Below are positions 34,095-43,404 of a stretch of DNA of 64,000 nt, one piece after another. Location: contig JAHBYW010000001.1 of NCBI GenBank assembly GCA_019635755.1, positions 248,001 to 312,000 of the forward strand. The letters run 5' to 3'. This stretch comes from Rhizobiaceae bacterium (GTDB lineage Bacteria > Pseudomonadota > Alphaproteobacteria > Rhizobiales > Rhizobiaceae). Under the pieces are notes generated by a model. The model made no database searches, was not told the origin of the DNA, and saw nothing but the letters and a program-made list of their open reading frames with translations. A program made the translations under genes and the position numbers. Every line of letters starts with the position of its first letter. Within the stretch, counting starts at the first letter, position 1.

Positions 34095-34529
34095 TCAATT
34101 CGGGTTCCACACGCCCTTCTCCTTCAGGCCGTCCGCGACTTCCTTTGGCATGTAGGTCTCGTCGTGCTTGGCCAGCACGCTGTCAGCCCGGAACACGCCG
34201 TCCGTCCCGAACGAGCCCTCGGTGATCACGCCCTGCTCCTCGCGGAACAGGTCGGGCAGGATTCCCGCGTAGACGACCTTGACCGACTCCTCGGTGTCGG
34301 TCACCGCGAAGGTCACCTCGGTGCCCTGCCCGCGCACGACCGTGCCCTTCTCCACCAGTCCGCCCAGCCTGATCCTCTGGCCGGGCGCCAGCGTCGCGGC
34401 CTTCAGATCCGCCGGCATGAAGAAGTAGGACGCCTGCTGGCCGAGAGCGACGAAGACCAGCGCTGTCGCCAGTGCCAGGAAGCCGATGCCGCCGCCGATC
34501 ACGGCCAGTCTCTTCTGCTTTCGCGTCAT
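34095..34529 (-). CDS. ccmE: Heme chaperone CcmE (CycJ)
   Basis: 144 residues from ATG 34529, whose first bases overlap the ccmI stop (ATGA). One N-terminal membrane anchor ([20 protein letters not shown]), then an OB-fold domain; the covalent heme-binding histidine lies in [11 protein letters not shown] (about 123), as in the family H-x-x-x-Y motif. It holds heme in the periplasm before transfer by CcmF. The C-terminus is short ([10 protein letters not shown]). Confidence 0.96.
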   Translation of the reverse strand: MTRKQKRLAVIGGGIGFLALATALVFVALGQQASYFFMPADLKAATLAPGQRIRLGGLVEKGTVVRGQGTEVTFAVTDTEESVKVVYAGILPDLFREEQGVITEGSFGTDGVFRADSVLAKHDETYMPKEVADGLKEKGVWNPN

Positions 34530-35647
34530 TGTTCCACACTCAACCCGAGCGACACCGCGAGGTTCGCCAGTTCGTCGGCCTCGCCGCCGTCCAGCGCCGC
34601 CAGGCCGCGCTTCAGCGCCTCCTGCGCGTCGTCGCGCCGGCCCATGACGACATAGGACCGGACGAGACGCCGCCACCCCGGGCCGTCATTGGGATTCTCG
34701 CGCAGCTTCGCGTCGAGCTGCGCCACCATTCCCTCGATCATCGCGCCGCGGTCCGCCTCCGACATCGCGGCAGCCGCGTCGACGTCCTCCGCGGTCGGTC
34801 CCGGCACCGCGGCCTTGGCGATCTCGGCGCGCACCTCGGTCAGCGCGCGCTCGGTCGGCATGCGCCAGGCGGAGTCCGCAGGGAGTTGCCCGAGCAGCGC
34901 CGCCCAGCGCCGCTCGGCACTGTCCAGCAGGTTGCGCTGCGCATCTGCCGTGGCGAGGTAGAACAGCGATTTCGCGTGGCCGGGCTCCAGCGCAACCGCG
35001 CGCTCGAAGGCGGCGACGGCCTCTTCCCCGACGACCCCGCCGGTTGTCGTCGCGAGCGCCTCGCCCAGCCCGGACTCGCGCGTTGCGCTCGGTCCGAGCA
35101 GACGGTTCGCGGTGGCATAGGCACGCACGGAATCCTCGGCGCGGCCCAGCCGTAGGTACACGGGCGCGATGACATCCCAGCCGCGGCCGTCCTCGGGATT
35201 TGTGGCGAGGTGGGCTTCGGCGCGGGCGACGAGTTCGTCGACCGTGGCATCGGCCGGGTCGGCCTCGAGCCTGGCCTGCAGCGGCTGCGAAGGCACGTCG
35301 GGCGAACCCAGCATGCCGTAGACGCCCCACGCGACGAGCGGCACCGACAGCACCGCCGCCGCGCCGGCCATCCGGGCAAAGCCGCCCTTTCCTCCCGCCG
35401 GCCCGGCTCCGGGATCGCCGGCCAGGCCGAGAATGCGGCGCTGTATTTCGATGCGGGCCTGGTCTGCCTCGGTCGAGTCGAGCGTTCCGCGCTCGACCTC
35501 CCGCTCCACCTCGGCCAGTTGGTCGCGATAGACTTCGAGGTCGTGGCTGGCCGCCGGTTCGGCGCTGCCCGGCTTGCGCGTCAGCGGCGCCAGCACCGCA
35601 AGCACGGCGCCGATCGTCAGCAGGATCGCGGACACCCAGAAGAACAT
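34526..35647 (-). CDS. ccmI: Cytochrome c biogenesis protein CcmI (CycH)
   Basis: 373 residues: N-terminal helix ([21 protein letters not shown]), cytoplasmic loop with a leucine-zipper-like [20 protein letters not shown], second helix ([18 protein letters not shown]) and a periplasmic TPR region (about 130-370; [54 protein letters not shown]). It chaperones apocytochrome c to the CcmF/H ligation complex. First gene of the ccmIEFH (cycHJKL) operon. Confidence 0.94.
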   Translation of the reverse strand: MFFWVSAILLTIGAVLAVLAPLTRKPGSAEPAASHDLEVYRDQLAEVEREVERGTLDSTEADQARIEIQRRILGLAGDPGAGPAGGKGGFARMAGAAAVLSVPLVAWGVYGMLGSPDVPSQPLQARLEADPADATVDELVARAEAHLATNPEDGRGWDVIAPVYLRLGRAEDSVRAYATANRLLGPSATRESGLGEALATTTGGVVGEEAVAAFERAVALEPGHAKSLFYLATADAQRNLLDSAERRWAALLGQLPADSAWRMPTERALTEVRAEIAKAAVPGPTAEDVDAAAAMSEADRGAMIEGMVAQLDAKLRENPNDGPGWRRLVRSYVVMGRRDDAQEALKRGLAALDGGEADELANLAVSLGLSVEQ

Positions 35648-35722
35648 CGTGCCCTCATAGCGGTGCGGCTCTATGCTGCCAACGTCCGGAAGCTGCGGCC
35701 TATTGCCGGGCTCCGGACACGT

Positions 35723-36187
35723 TCAGGTGAGCGGCGTCCAGCTCCCGTCGGGGTTGCGGCATGCCGTGCCGCGCGCCGTGCCCACCGGCCCGCCGCCCTG
35801 GAACACGGTGTGCGAATACTGGCGGCAGTCCTGCGAGCCGACACGGTAGGCCTGCGCCGCCACCACCTCGCCGGAATGGCCCGACGCCCCCTGCCAGTTC
35901 ACCTTCTGCCCGCCCGGCGTGTATTCCAGCGCGCGATACTCGGCCTCCAGCGCCGCGGTCCGCTCCTCCGCGCTCAGGCCCGTTCCGATCGACGTCTTGA
36001 TCAGCCCGCCATCCATCGCCGCGACGATCGAGGCGCTGGTCGCACCGCTGCCGCCGCCGATGCGGCCGAACAGGCCGCCCGACCCCGCGCTCGCGCTGCC
36101 GGCGGCGGCCGTACCGGACGACTCGCCGACCGTGCTGCAGCCGGAGACCGCCAGCAGTGCCATCGCCACCATGAGCCTGAACGTCAT
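35723..36187 (-). CDS. RT0821/Lpp0805-type surface lipoprotein
   Basis: 154 residues from ATG 36187. It has a lipoprotein signal peptide (MTFRLMVAMALLAVSGC, Cys17) and a Gly/Ala/Ser-rich linker. The C-terminal half resembles the 17-kDa surface antigen group (RT0821/Lpp0805): ALEAEYRALEYTPGGQKVNW, then a strand-rich end with two cysteines (DCRQYSHTV, TACRNPDGSW). Outer-membrane location is expected. The frame is open to 36292, but the added residues are charged and unlike a signal peptide. Confidence 0.75.
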   Translation of the reverse strand: MTFRLMVAMALLAVSGCSTVGESSGTAAAGSASAGSGGLFGRIGGGSGATSASIVAAMDGGLIKTSIGTGLSAEERTAALEAEYRALEYTPGGQKVNWQGASGHSGEVVAAQAYRVGSQDCRQYSHTVFQGGGPVGTARGTACRNPDGSWTPLT

Positions 36188-36313
36188 CGCGAACCCGGGA
36201 ATCTCTTTGCGGTCAAAGGCTTCAACAATCCGCTCTCGCCTAGATAGCGTGTTTGGCCGAATTTTGTCTCGAAACGCTTTGAGGTGGCTCAAAAACTCGT
36301 GGTCCCGAGGGAT

Positions 36314-37741
36314 TCAGGCGGCGCGCTTCAGGTCGACGACGGCCTTCAGCCCGCCGATCGACGCCCGCTCCAGCCTGAGCTGGCCGCCATACTCCTTGAC
36401 CAGGTCGGAAACGATGGCGAGCCCCAGGCCCGTCCCCGGCTTGGTCTCGTCCAGCCGCTTGCCCCGTTTCAACGCCTCGCGCGCCTTGTCCTCGGGGATT
36501 CCCGGCCCGTCGTCCTCTATCGTCAGCGTCAGCGTGCCGGGGCCGTCCTCGGTGCCCTCGGAGGCCGTCAGCACAACGCGCACCTCGCCCCGGGCCCATT
36601 TCATGGCGTTCTCCAGCAGGTTGCCGGCGATCTCCTCCAGGTCCTCGCGTTCGCCCGCGAAGAGGATCTCGCCCGCCGGCGCGGAAAGGCCGACCTTCGT
36701 CCCGGGCTTCAGCTTGGCGACGACCCTGACCATCCGCTGCAGCGTCGCGACAGCCGGCGTGCGGTAGACGACGCTGTCGCGCTGCGCGGCAACGCGTGCC
36801 CGCTGAAGGTAATGCTCGAGCTGCTGCTGCATCGCGCCGGCCTGTTCGGCGATCAGGTGCCCCTTGTCGCCGCCGATCGCCCGGCCCTCGTTCAGCAGCA
36901 CGGCAAGCGGCGTCTTCAGCGAATGCGCCAGGTTGCCCACCTGCGTGCGCGAGCGCTCGACGATGCGGCGGTTGTTTTCGATCAGCGCGTTCGTCTCGTT
37001 GGCCAGCGGCTCGATCTCGGCCGGGAAGTTGCCGCCAAGCCGCTGGGCGGTGCCCTCGCGCACCTGCGACAGTGCGTTGCGCACCCGCTGCAGCGGCTGG
37101 AGTCCCAGCAGGATCGCCAGCGCGTTGATGGCGATCATGCCGAGGCCGAACACCAGCAGATAAGTGTAGAGCCGTCCCTCGAAGAGGTCGATCTCCTCCT
37201 CCAGCTCGGTGACGTTGCCCATCACGCGGAAGCGCGCCGTGCCGTCTTCGCCGAAGATGATGATGTCGCGCTCGACCACCTGGATCTCTTCCGCGCCCAC
37301 GCCCTGCGTGCGGTAGGTGCGCTGGAATCGGGCGTCGAACGGGAAGGCATTGTCCGGCGGCGACGGGATGAGTTCGGGCAGCGAGGCCGACTTGATCGGA
37401 CCCTTGACGCCGCCTTCGACCGGCTCGACCGACCAGTACCAACCGGAGCCGCGCTCGGAAAAGCGCAGGTCGCCGAGGTTTGGCGTACCGGTCAGCGTGC
37501 CATCGTCGGACACGCCGACGGAGCCGATCAGGTTGAACAGATGCGCGTAGAGCAGGCTCTCGAAGCCGCGCTCGCTGGCCTGCCGGTAGAAGGAGGAAAT
37601 GACCGTCGAGATGACCACCAGCGCGACGATGGCCCAGGCCGTCGAGAAGGCGATGACGCGGACGGTGAGCGAGCGCGGAACGAACCTCAGCGCGCCCGGC
37701 AGGTGGAGACGGCGCGGCTTCGGCGCGTCCACTGGGCTCAA
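36314..37741 (-). CDS. feuQ: Sensor histidine kinase FeuQ
   Basis: 475 residues from a TTG at 37741 that overlaps the feuP stop (TTGA); a GTG at 37732 is the alternative. Two helices (about 25-50 and 190-210, FGLGMIAINALAILLGLQPL) surround a periplasmic sensor, then HAMP, HisKA with VGNLAHSLKTPLAVLLNEGR (about 265) and HATPase with DDGPGIP and GTGLGLAIVSDLVKEYGGQ. In rhizobia FeuPQ lies next to cycHJKL, as here, and has been linked to iron uptake in R. leguminosarum and to cyclic glucan export and symbiosis in S. meliloti. Name given by homology and gene order. Confidence 0.85.
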   Translation of the reverse strand: MSPVDAPKPRRLHLPGALRFVPRSLTVRVIAFSTAWAIVALVVISTVISSFYRQASERGFESLLYAHLFNLIGSVGVSDDGTLTGTPNLGDLRFSERGSGWYWSVEPVEGGVKGPIKSASLPELIPSPPDNAFPFDARFQRTYRTQGVGAEEIQVVERDIIIFGEDGTARFRVMGNVTELEEEIDLFEGRLYTYLLVFGLGMIAINALAILLGLQPLQRVRNALSQVREGTAQRLGGNFPAEIEPLANETNALIENNRRIVERSRTQVGNLAHSLKTPLAVLLNEGRAIGGDKGHLIAEQAGAMQQQLEHYLQRARVAAQRDSVVYRTPAVATLQRMVRVVAKLKPGTKVGLSAPAGEILFAGEREDLEEIAGNLLENAMKWARGEVRVVLTASEGTEDGPGTLTLTIEDDGPGIPEDKAREALKRGKRLDETKPGTGLGLAIVSDLVKEYGGQLRLERASIGGLKAVVDLKRAA

Positions 37742-38403
37742 GCGGCGGGCTCGCGCAGGCGATAGCCCATGCCGCGCACCGTCTCGATCATGTCGATGCC
37801 CATCTTCTTTCGCAGGCGCCCGACGAACACTTCGATCGTGTTGGAATCGCGGTCGAAGTCCTGATCGTAGAGATGCTCGACCAGTTCGGTGCGCGACACC
37901 ACCTCGCCCATGTGATGCATGAGGTAGGCGAGCAGCCGGAACTCGTGTGAGGTCAGCTTCAGCGGCTTGCCGTCCACGTCGGCCTTGGAGGCCTTGGTGT
38001 CGACGCGCACCGGCCCGCAGACCAGTTCGGACGACGCATGGCCCGCCGCACGGCGGATCAGCGCGCGCACGCGCGCCAGCACTTCCTCGATATGGAACGG
38101 CTTGGTGACGTAGTCGTCGGCGCCGGCGTCGATGCCGGACACCTTGTCCGACCAGCGGTCTCGCGCCGTCAGCATCAGCACCGGCATCTTCTTGCCGTCG
38201 CGCCGCCAGCGCTCGACGACGGAGATGCCGTCCATCTGCGGCAGGCCGATATCCAGCACCACCGCGTCGTACGGCTCGGTGTCGCCGAGGAAATGCCCTT
38301 CCTCGCCGTCATAGGCCTTGTCGACGACATAGCCCGCATCCGTCAGCGCGTCGGCGATCTGGCGGTTCAGGTTCTTGTCGTCCTCGACGACGAGTATGCG
38401 CAT
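37738..38403 (-). CDS. feuP: OmpR-family response regulator FeuP
   Basis: 221 residues. Receiver with acidic residues in VVEDDKNLN, phospho-acceptor Asp in YDAVVLDIGLPQMDG (about 51) and Lys in YVTKPFHIEEVLARV. Winged-helix output (about 125-220) with LTSHEFRLLAYLMHHMGEVV and NTIEVFVGRLRKKMG. Its stop overlaps the start of the kinase gene, so the two are translationally coupled. The recognisable FeuP sequence and the ccm neighbourhood support the name. Confidence 0.88.
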   Translation of the reverse strand: MRILVVEDDKNLNRQIADALTDAGYVVDKAYDGEEGHFLGDTEPYDAVVLDIGLPQMDGISVVERWRRDGKKMPVLMLTARDRWSDKVSGIDAGADDYVTKPFHIEEVLARVRALIRRAAGHASSELVCGPVRVDTKASKADVDGKPLKLTSHEFRLLAYLMHHMGEVVSRTELVEHLYDQDFDRDSNTIEVFVGRLRKKMGIDMIETVRGMGYRLREPAA

Positions 38404-38498
38404 GGAATCACGACCCTCGGAGACGAAGACGCCGCAGATATAGGCTGAAACGCCGTACTGGAAAACGCCTGCCGGCGAAACGTCGGCCAGCCGTGCGG

Positions 38499-38840
38499 TC
38501 AGCCGGCGGGAACCACGACCTCGATCCGGCGCGGCGGCTTGCCGGACTTGCCGGGCACCAGCACGACCACGATGCAGACGTTCTGCCCACCCTGATTGGC
38601 CGCGGAAGCGCCATAAAGCTCGCCGCCCTTTTGCGCCGCGACCTGCTGGCCGACGGCGTAGCAGTCGGCCGCGGCGACCACGATTTCCTCGACTTCCACC
38701 GCGTGGCTCGGGATGCCGGCATGGTCCGCCGTCTCGAGCTCCGCCGAAACCGCGGCGCTCGACGCGGCCGCCGAGGCAAACAGCGCGACGCCCGCGAGGG
38801 CGGCGACGGTGGACCGGAGGTGGGTGCGGTTCGCTTTCAT
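38499..38840 (-). CDS. Exported protein of unknown function upstream of feuP
   Basis: 113 residues with a signal peptide (STVAALAGVALFASAAASSA). The mature part contains two cysteines (ADCYAVGQQVA and QNVCIVVVLVPG), which could form a disulfide, and a basic PGKSGKPPRRIEVVVP ending. It is on the same strand as feuPQ, 95 bases upstream of feuP, and could be part of the same transcript. I do not recognise a named family; the layout is reminiscent of small periplasmic proteins that modulate a neighbouring sensor kinase, which is inference only. Confidence 0.7.
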   Translation of the reverse strand: MKANRTHLRSTVAALAGVALFASAAASSAAVSAELETADHAGIPSHAVEVEEIVVAAADCYAVGQQVAAQKGGELYGASAANQGGQNVCIVVVLVPGKSGKPPRRIEVVVPAG

Positions 38841-38904
38841 GACGCGTTTCTAGCGCATCGCAACTGAACGTGAAATGAACGGTGTGGCGTTACGTTAACG
38901 GGGC

Positions 38905-38928
38905 AAAAAGCCGAGCTTCAAGCCGGCT
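38905..38928 (-). terminator. Intrinsic terminator after the GTA cluster
   Basis: Read on the minus strand, AGCCGG-CTTGAAG-CTCGGCT forms a six-pair stem followed at once by TTTTT. It starts 12 bases past the g15 stop codon, exactly where transcription of the GTA cluster should end. Confidence 0.65.
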
Positions 38929-38940
38929 CTCATGCACCAT

Positions 38941-41900
38941 CTAGGTCAGGTCGACGAGAATTCCAGCTCGGCTCCCCGCGCCGGCGCTACCCACCTGCCT
39001 CACCACAATCTCCACCTCCACCGGCCGCACCGGGAAATCCGCTGTCATATCAGTGCCTTCGTACACCCACGCCGGCTCCGTGACCTCCACCGTGCGCACG
39101 ACATCGCCGCCGGCTTCCGACACCTCGATCCGGTAGCGCTCGCTTTCCTCGCCGAGCGGGATGTCCGCGCCTTCCCAGCTGTCGGCGCCGATCCGGCCGC
39201 GCCGCACCCAGGTGACGCGGAGGTCCGCGCCGTCCCAATCGGCCTTGAGATGCGCCGGCGACAGCGGCTGTCGCGCGCGAATCCCGCCGGCGACCGTCGC
39301 CTCGGCGAACTTGGCCGTCGCGAAGTCGTAGCCCGCCGGCCCGATCTTCCAGTTCAGCGTGAGTCCGGCTTCCGAGGTTCCCAGCCCGGCCGGCTTAACC
39401 GCCTGGTCCAGCAGCACGAAGGGCGCGCCGGCCGCCGCCCCTGCCGCCGCTGCATCGTCGGTGCCCAATTGGCCCCGCAGCAGGCCGGAGAGCGTCCAGA
39501 CCGACGGCGCAGTCTCCTCTCCGGTCTCGAACTGAAGCACCTCCCAGACGCCGCTGTCCGACCGAACCGCCGCCGCGTTGGCGCCGTTCAGCATCTGCAG
39601 CCTTGAGACGCTGGCCAGTTCGCCGAAGGCAAGCTGCACCGTCAGCGCGCCGTCTTCATCAACCCGCCCGCAGCCGCCGGGCGCCAGCGGCGCGGTCAGC
39701 GTCCCGCAGAACGCCGGCCGCTCGATCGTCGCGCGGCGCACAAACCCCGTCGTCTCCGGCGAGGCGAACACGGCCTGCGTCTTCCACGGCTTCGCCCAGG
39801 CCGCGACCCGGAACTGTTCCTGCGCACCGCCCGACCCCAGCCCCATCGGCAGGTCGAGGAAATGCACCAGCGGCTTGCCGTGCTCGACCGGCTCGGGCGT
39901 CACGGCGACCGGCAGCACCGGTGCGCCGCCGTCCGACGGCGCGCGCAGAACCTGCCGCGCCGAAACCCGCTTCACCAGTCCGGCCTCGACCTCGTCGACG
40001 AGAAAATCCGCATCCGTGCCCGGCAGCCGCACGATCGCACCCGGCTCCACCGCCGTTTCGGTCGGCGCGACGGCAAACGCCACGCGCTCGCGCTGCATCC
40101 AGCGCCGCTTCAGCCAGTCGCCCAGCAGGCTTTCGGCCTGCGAGGGCTCCAGAACGCCGGGAAACGAGATCGTCTCCTGCCGGAGCGGTCCGATGGCCAG
40201 AGCCGCCTGCCGCGCCGTTGCCGACTGGTAGGTCGAAAACAGGTCGCGGAAGGCGAGGATCGCCTCCGACGGCAGGTCGGCTTCAGGGGTGCGCGTCAGC
40301 TCCATCGTGGCGCGGCCGTCCTCCATCGCGATGTCGCCCAGCGAAACCGTCGGCGCGCCCGCGCCTTCGCGGCCGAACACCAGCGTGCCGCCGACCTCGC
40401 GAACATTGAGGCCGAAGAGGTCCACGATCGAATCGATCGCGGTCCGGGCCGAAACCGGGTCCGGCACGACGTAGCCATGAGCGAAGCTGTCCGCGCGGGA
40501 AACGTCCGCCGGCGGCAGGCCGTGGTCGGCGAGGATCGCGTTGATCAGATCGCCGATCGCGACGCCCGCGAGCCGCCCGTTCAGCCAGTGGCCGGTCAGC
40601 CAGTTGCCGCCGTCGCTCCAGAGATCGCCGAACTGCGGGAAGGCCGGAAACGGACGCGCGTCCCACGACCAGGCATAGAGGCGATCCGGATCGACCATCC
40701 GTCCGCCATAGGCCGGCGACACCGGATTGTCGGCGGTCACGAAGCCGGAACCGCCCGGCGTCCACTGCGCCAGATGTGCTTCCACGAAGCGCAGCGGCGC
40801 GAGGTCGGCGCGCGCGCCGGTCGAGAAATGCGGCGTCTCGCTTTCTGCCGATTTCGGATCGGGAAAGACGTTCGGCTGGTTCGGTCCCTTGTCCACCGCC
40901 GGGCAGCCGACCTCCGTCAGCCAGATCGGCTTGGAACGCGGCACCCAGGCGGTCGGCCCACCGGCTTCCGTGCCGCCCGGCCGGTTGACGTGCTGGTTCG
41001 CCCACCAGCTCCACAGGTCCTTGAAGCGGAACACCCAGGGCTTGCCGTGCGCTCCGTCGGCGATGGGCGTCCGAACGCGATTCCGCCGGTCTGCGCTGGA
41101 AGCGTAGAACCAGTCGAACCCCTCGCCGCTCCGGATCGCGGCGCGCATGCCGGCCGGGTCGTACGGTCCGGCGAAACCGTCGGGATTGCCGCCGCCGAAA
41201 TCGGCATCCTGCCAGTCCGCCAGCGGCATGTAATTGTCGATGCCGACCGCGTCGATCGCCGGATGCGCCCACAGCGCATCGAGGTGGAAGAAGACGTCGC
41301 CGGTGCCGTCCGCCGGCTGGTGGCCGAAATATTCGCTCCAGTCGGCGCCGTAGGTGATCTTGGTCGCCGGCCTGAGGATCGAGCGGACATCGGCGGCGAT
41401 ATCGCAGAGCGCCTCCACGAAGGGGAAGTCGCCTGTGTTGTCGCGCAATGCGGTCAGGCCGCGCAGTTCCGAGCCGATCAGGAAGGCATCGACTCCACCG
41501 GCCTGCTCGGCCAGATGCGCATAGTGCAGCACCAGCCGGCGATAGCCCCAGTCGTCCGCGTCGCCTGAAAACGCGATCGTGCCCACCGCCGGCGCGAAGT
41601 CGCCCACGCCAGCGTCACCGCAGAACGCGTCCACCTGTGTCCTCGCGGCGGAGGTCTTGTCTGCGCTGCCGGGCTGCATCGGCGCCGGGTCGCAGGTGAT
41701 GCGACCGCGCCAGGGGTAGCGCGGCTGCGTGCCCGCGCCATAGGGATCCGGCAGGCCGTTGCCGGCCGGGATGTCCATCATCACGAAGGGGTAGAGCGTC
41801 ACCTTGAGCCCGCGCGCCTTGATCGCGGCGATGGCGTCGATCACCGACTGGTCCGACGGCGTGCCGCCATAGGCCGCGCCGCCGGCGTGATAGGAGACCA

Positions 41901-42831
41901 TCGGCGCCGTCGCGCGGGTCAGGCCCGAGACCTTCCACGCCTCGGAGAATCCGGCGACTCCATTGTCGATCACCGCCGGTCGCACCTTGCATTCCCCGGC
42001 GCGCAGGTCGTCGCCGAACCAGCTCACCACCAGCCCGACATGTTCCAGCGCCGGGCAGAGCGCGCGCAGTTCGTCCAGTGACGCGGCGATGTCGCTCTCG
42101 GCAGTCAGCACGTGGCGGTTCAGCACCTCGGTCTCGCCCGGCTGGATCTCGCGCGTCACCGCATGCGGCGACAGGCCGAATTCGGTGGCGCCGGGGATTA
42201 GTGCGACCGCCTTCAGCCCGGCAGCCGCCGTGCTCACCGGGCGGATCACCTCGAAATGGAACTGCGGGATGCGGTTGCCGTAGTCGCCGAGCGGAAAGCG
42301 CTCGAACACGACGTAGCACGTGCCGCGATAGGCCGGCGTGTTGCCTTCGCCCTGCTTGGCCTCGATCAGCGGATCGGCCGCGTGGCCTTCCGTGCCGCGA
42401 TAGAAGCGCATCTCGACCTGCTCGCGGTCGAGCTCGCGCCCATCGGCCCAGACGCGCCGGATCGAGGCGACGCGTCCCTCGGCCAGCGCGAAGGCGACGT
42501 TGGCGAAGTAGGAATATTCGGTCGTGGTCGAGGTGCGGCCCTTGGCGCCCTGCCGCGAGGTCGTACGCTCCTCCTCGAAGCGCGTCGCCCAGATCAGCGT
42601 GCCGCCGACCCTGACCGATCCGTAGACGCGCGGCAGCGAGGCGCCGTCTTCCGCGCTGAAGGGGCGCGGCCCGGTCAGGCGCGGTCCCTCGTGATGGCGG
42701 CTGCCCTCCAGGATCGCGCGGTCGATCACATAGCCGGCGATCGCGGCCGCCGCTGTGCCGATCGCTGCACCCGTCGTCCCGAGAAGGCCGCCGAGGAAAG
42801 CCCCTGCCGCCTGAAGCACGATCGTCGCCAT
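38941..42831 (-). CDS. GTA host-specificity/baseplate megatron protein (g15 homologue)
   Basis: 1296 residues, the largest and last gene of the cluster. It begins with hydrophobic Gly/Ala-rich helices (LQAAGAFLGGLLGTTGAAIG). A glycoside-hydrolase TIM-barrel-like domain covers roughly 430-760 (VDAFLIGSELRGLTALRD, YGADWSEYFGHQPADGTGDV, PIWLTEVGCPAVDKG, typical of GTA_TIM proteins), then a phage-tail tip attachment domain and C-terminal strands. In RcGTA this protein forms the baseplate hub and tail tip that penetrates the cell envelope. Predicted partner of g12-g14. Confidence 0.93.
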   Translation of the reverse strand: MATIVLQAAGAFLGGLLGTTGAAIGTAAAAIAGYVIDRAILEGSRHHEGPRLTGPRPFSAEDGASLPRVYGSVRVGGTLIWATRFEEERTTSRQGAKGRTSTTTEYSYFANVAFALAEGRVASIRRVWADGRELDREQVEMRFYRGTEGHAADPLIEAKQGEGNTPAYRGTCYVVFERFPLGDYGNRIPQFHFEVIRPVSTAAAGLKAVALIPGATEFGLSPHAVTREIQPGETEVLNRHVLTAESDIAASLDELRALCPALEHVGLVVSWFGDDLRAGECKVRPAVIDNGVAGFSEAWKVSGLTRATAPMVSYHAGGAAYGGTPSDQSVIDAIAAIKARGLKVTLYPFVMMDIPAGNGLPDPYGAGTQPRYPWRGRITCDPAPMQPGSADKTSAARTQVDAFCGDAGVGDFAPAVGTIAFSGDADDWGYRRLVLHYAHLAEQAGGVDAFLIGSELRGLTALRDNTGDFPFVEALCDIAADVRSILRPATKITYGADWSEYFGHQPADGTGDVFFHLDALWAHPAIDAVGIDNYMPLADWQDADFGGGNPDGFAGPYDPAGMRAAIRSGEGFDWFYASSADRRNRVRTPIADGAHGKPWVFRFKDLWSWWANQHVNRPGGTEAGGPTAWVPRSKPIWLTEVGCPAVDKGPNQPNVFPDPKSAESETPHFSTGARADLAPLRFVEAHLAQWTPGGSGFVTADNPVSPAYGGRMVDPDRLYAWSWDARPFPAFPQFGDLWSDGGNWLTGHWLNGRLAGVAIGDLINAILADHGLPPADVSRADSFAHGYVVPDPVSARTAIDSIVDLFGLNVREVGGTLVFGREGAGAPTVSLGDIAMEDGRATMELTRTPEADLPSEAILAFRDLFSTYQSATARQAALAIGPLRQETISFPGVLEPSQAESLLGDWLKRRWMQRERVAFAVAPTETAVEPGAIVRLPGTDADFLVDEVEAGLVKRVSARQVLRAPSDGGAPVLPVAVTPEPVEHGKPLVHFLDLPMGLGSGGAQEQFRVAAWAKPWKTQAVFASPETTGFVRRATIERPAFCGTLTAPLAPGGCGRVDEDGALTVQLAFGELASVSRLQMLNGANAAAVRSDSGVWEVLQFETGEETAPSVWTLSGLLRGQLGTDDAAAAGAAAGAPFVLLDQAVKPAGLGTSEAGLTLNWKIGPAGYDFATAKFAEATVAGGIRARQPLSPAHLKADWDGADLRVTWVRRGRIGADSWEGADIPLGEESERYRIEVSEAGGDVVRTVEVTEPAWVYEGTDMTADFPVRPVEVEIVVRQVGSAGAGSRAGILVDLT

Positions 42832-42837
42832 GAAACC

Positions 42838-43275
42838 TCAGTCTGAAATAAGCGGAAACCGGAACACGCCAGAAATCCGCCGCCGCCATTGCGGCACCAG
42901 CGCCGACGCAACCACGCCGTGCCCCTGATAGGCGTGGATGAAACGCCCTGGCCCAATCGCGATGCCGGCATGCTTGGCTGGCAGATGCGGGCGCCAGCGG
43001 AACAGGATCAGCTCGCCGCCTTGCAGCGCGTCGCCCGTGCGCTCCACGCAGTGCCGCCGCGCCGCCTCGATCAGCGGATCGCCGCCGCCGGCCTCGGCCC
43101 AGTCGGGTGCATACGGGCCAGGTCGCTCCGGCCATGCGCCGTAGACGTCGCGCCAGACGCCGCGCACCAACCCCAGGCAGTCGCAGCCGACGCCCTTGGT
43201 CGCGCCCTGATGCCGATACGGCGTGCCGATCCACGCCGACGCCGCCGCGACGATCAGTGCTGCGGTGTCAGTCAT
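42838..43275 (-). CDS. NlpC/P60 cell-wall peptidase of the GTA tail (g14 homologue)
   Basis: 145 residues. Cysteine peptidase of the C40 family: catalytic Cys in TKGVGCDCLGLVRGVWRD (about 31-33) and His in PAKHAGIAIGPGRFIHAY (about 101). Cuts peptidoglycan peptides to let the GTA tail cross the recipient wall. Ends 6 bases before g15. The upstream gap to g13 is occupied by a GGGCAGTA-word hairpin. Confidence 0.93.
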   Translation of the reverse strand: MTDTAALIVAAASAWIGTPYRHQGATKGVGCDCLGLVRGVWRDVYGAWPERPGPYAPDWAEAGGGDPLIEAARRHCVERTGDALQGGELILFRWRPHLPAKHAGIAIGPGRFIHAYQGHGVVASALVPQWRRRISGVFRFPLISD

Positions 43276-43292
43276 GGAGGCTCCGAAGAGTC

Positions 43293-43397
43293 AGGGCAGT
43301 AGGGCAGTAAAGCAATAGGTGAGGCCGGCTGGACAGCGGGGCGATGCGCGAACTCGTCAGGCCACCGACAGGCCCATCCCCACTGCCCTACTGCCCT
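43293..43397. repeat. Octamer-word hairpin in the GTA cluster (GGGCAGTA type)
   Basis: Perfect 16-base inverted repeat: AGGGCAGTAGGGCAGT at 43293-43308 and its reverse complement at 43382-43397, with a 73-base loop. Each arm is two copies of AGGGCAGT. Next to the 3' arm are further simple words (ACTCCCC, TCACC). It fills most of the gap between g14 and g13 and is related in design to the GGCAGTC hairpins at 46627, 50794 and 52057. Confidence 0.75.
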
Positions 43398-43404
43398 ACT
43401 CCCC

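Noticed and set aside
32232-34655. 807-codon plus-strand frame across ccmF and ccmE
   Set aside because: Antisense of well-supported ccm genes; low-complexity Arg/Glu/Gln product.
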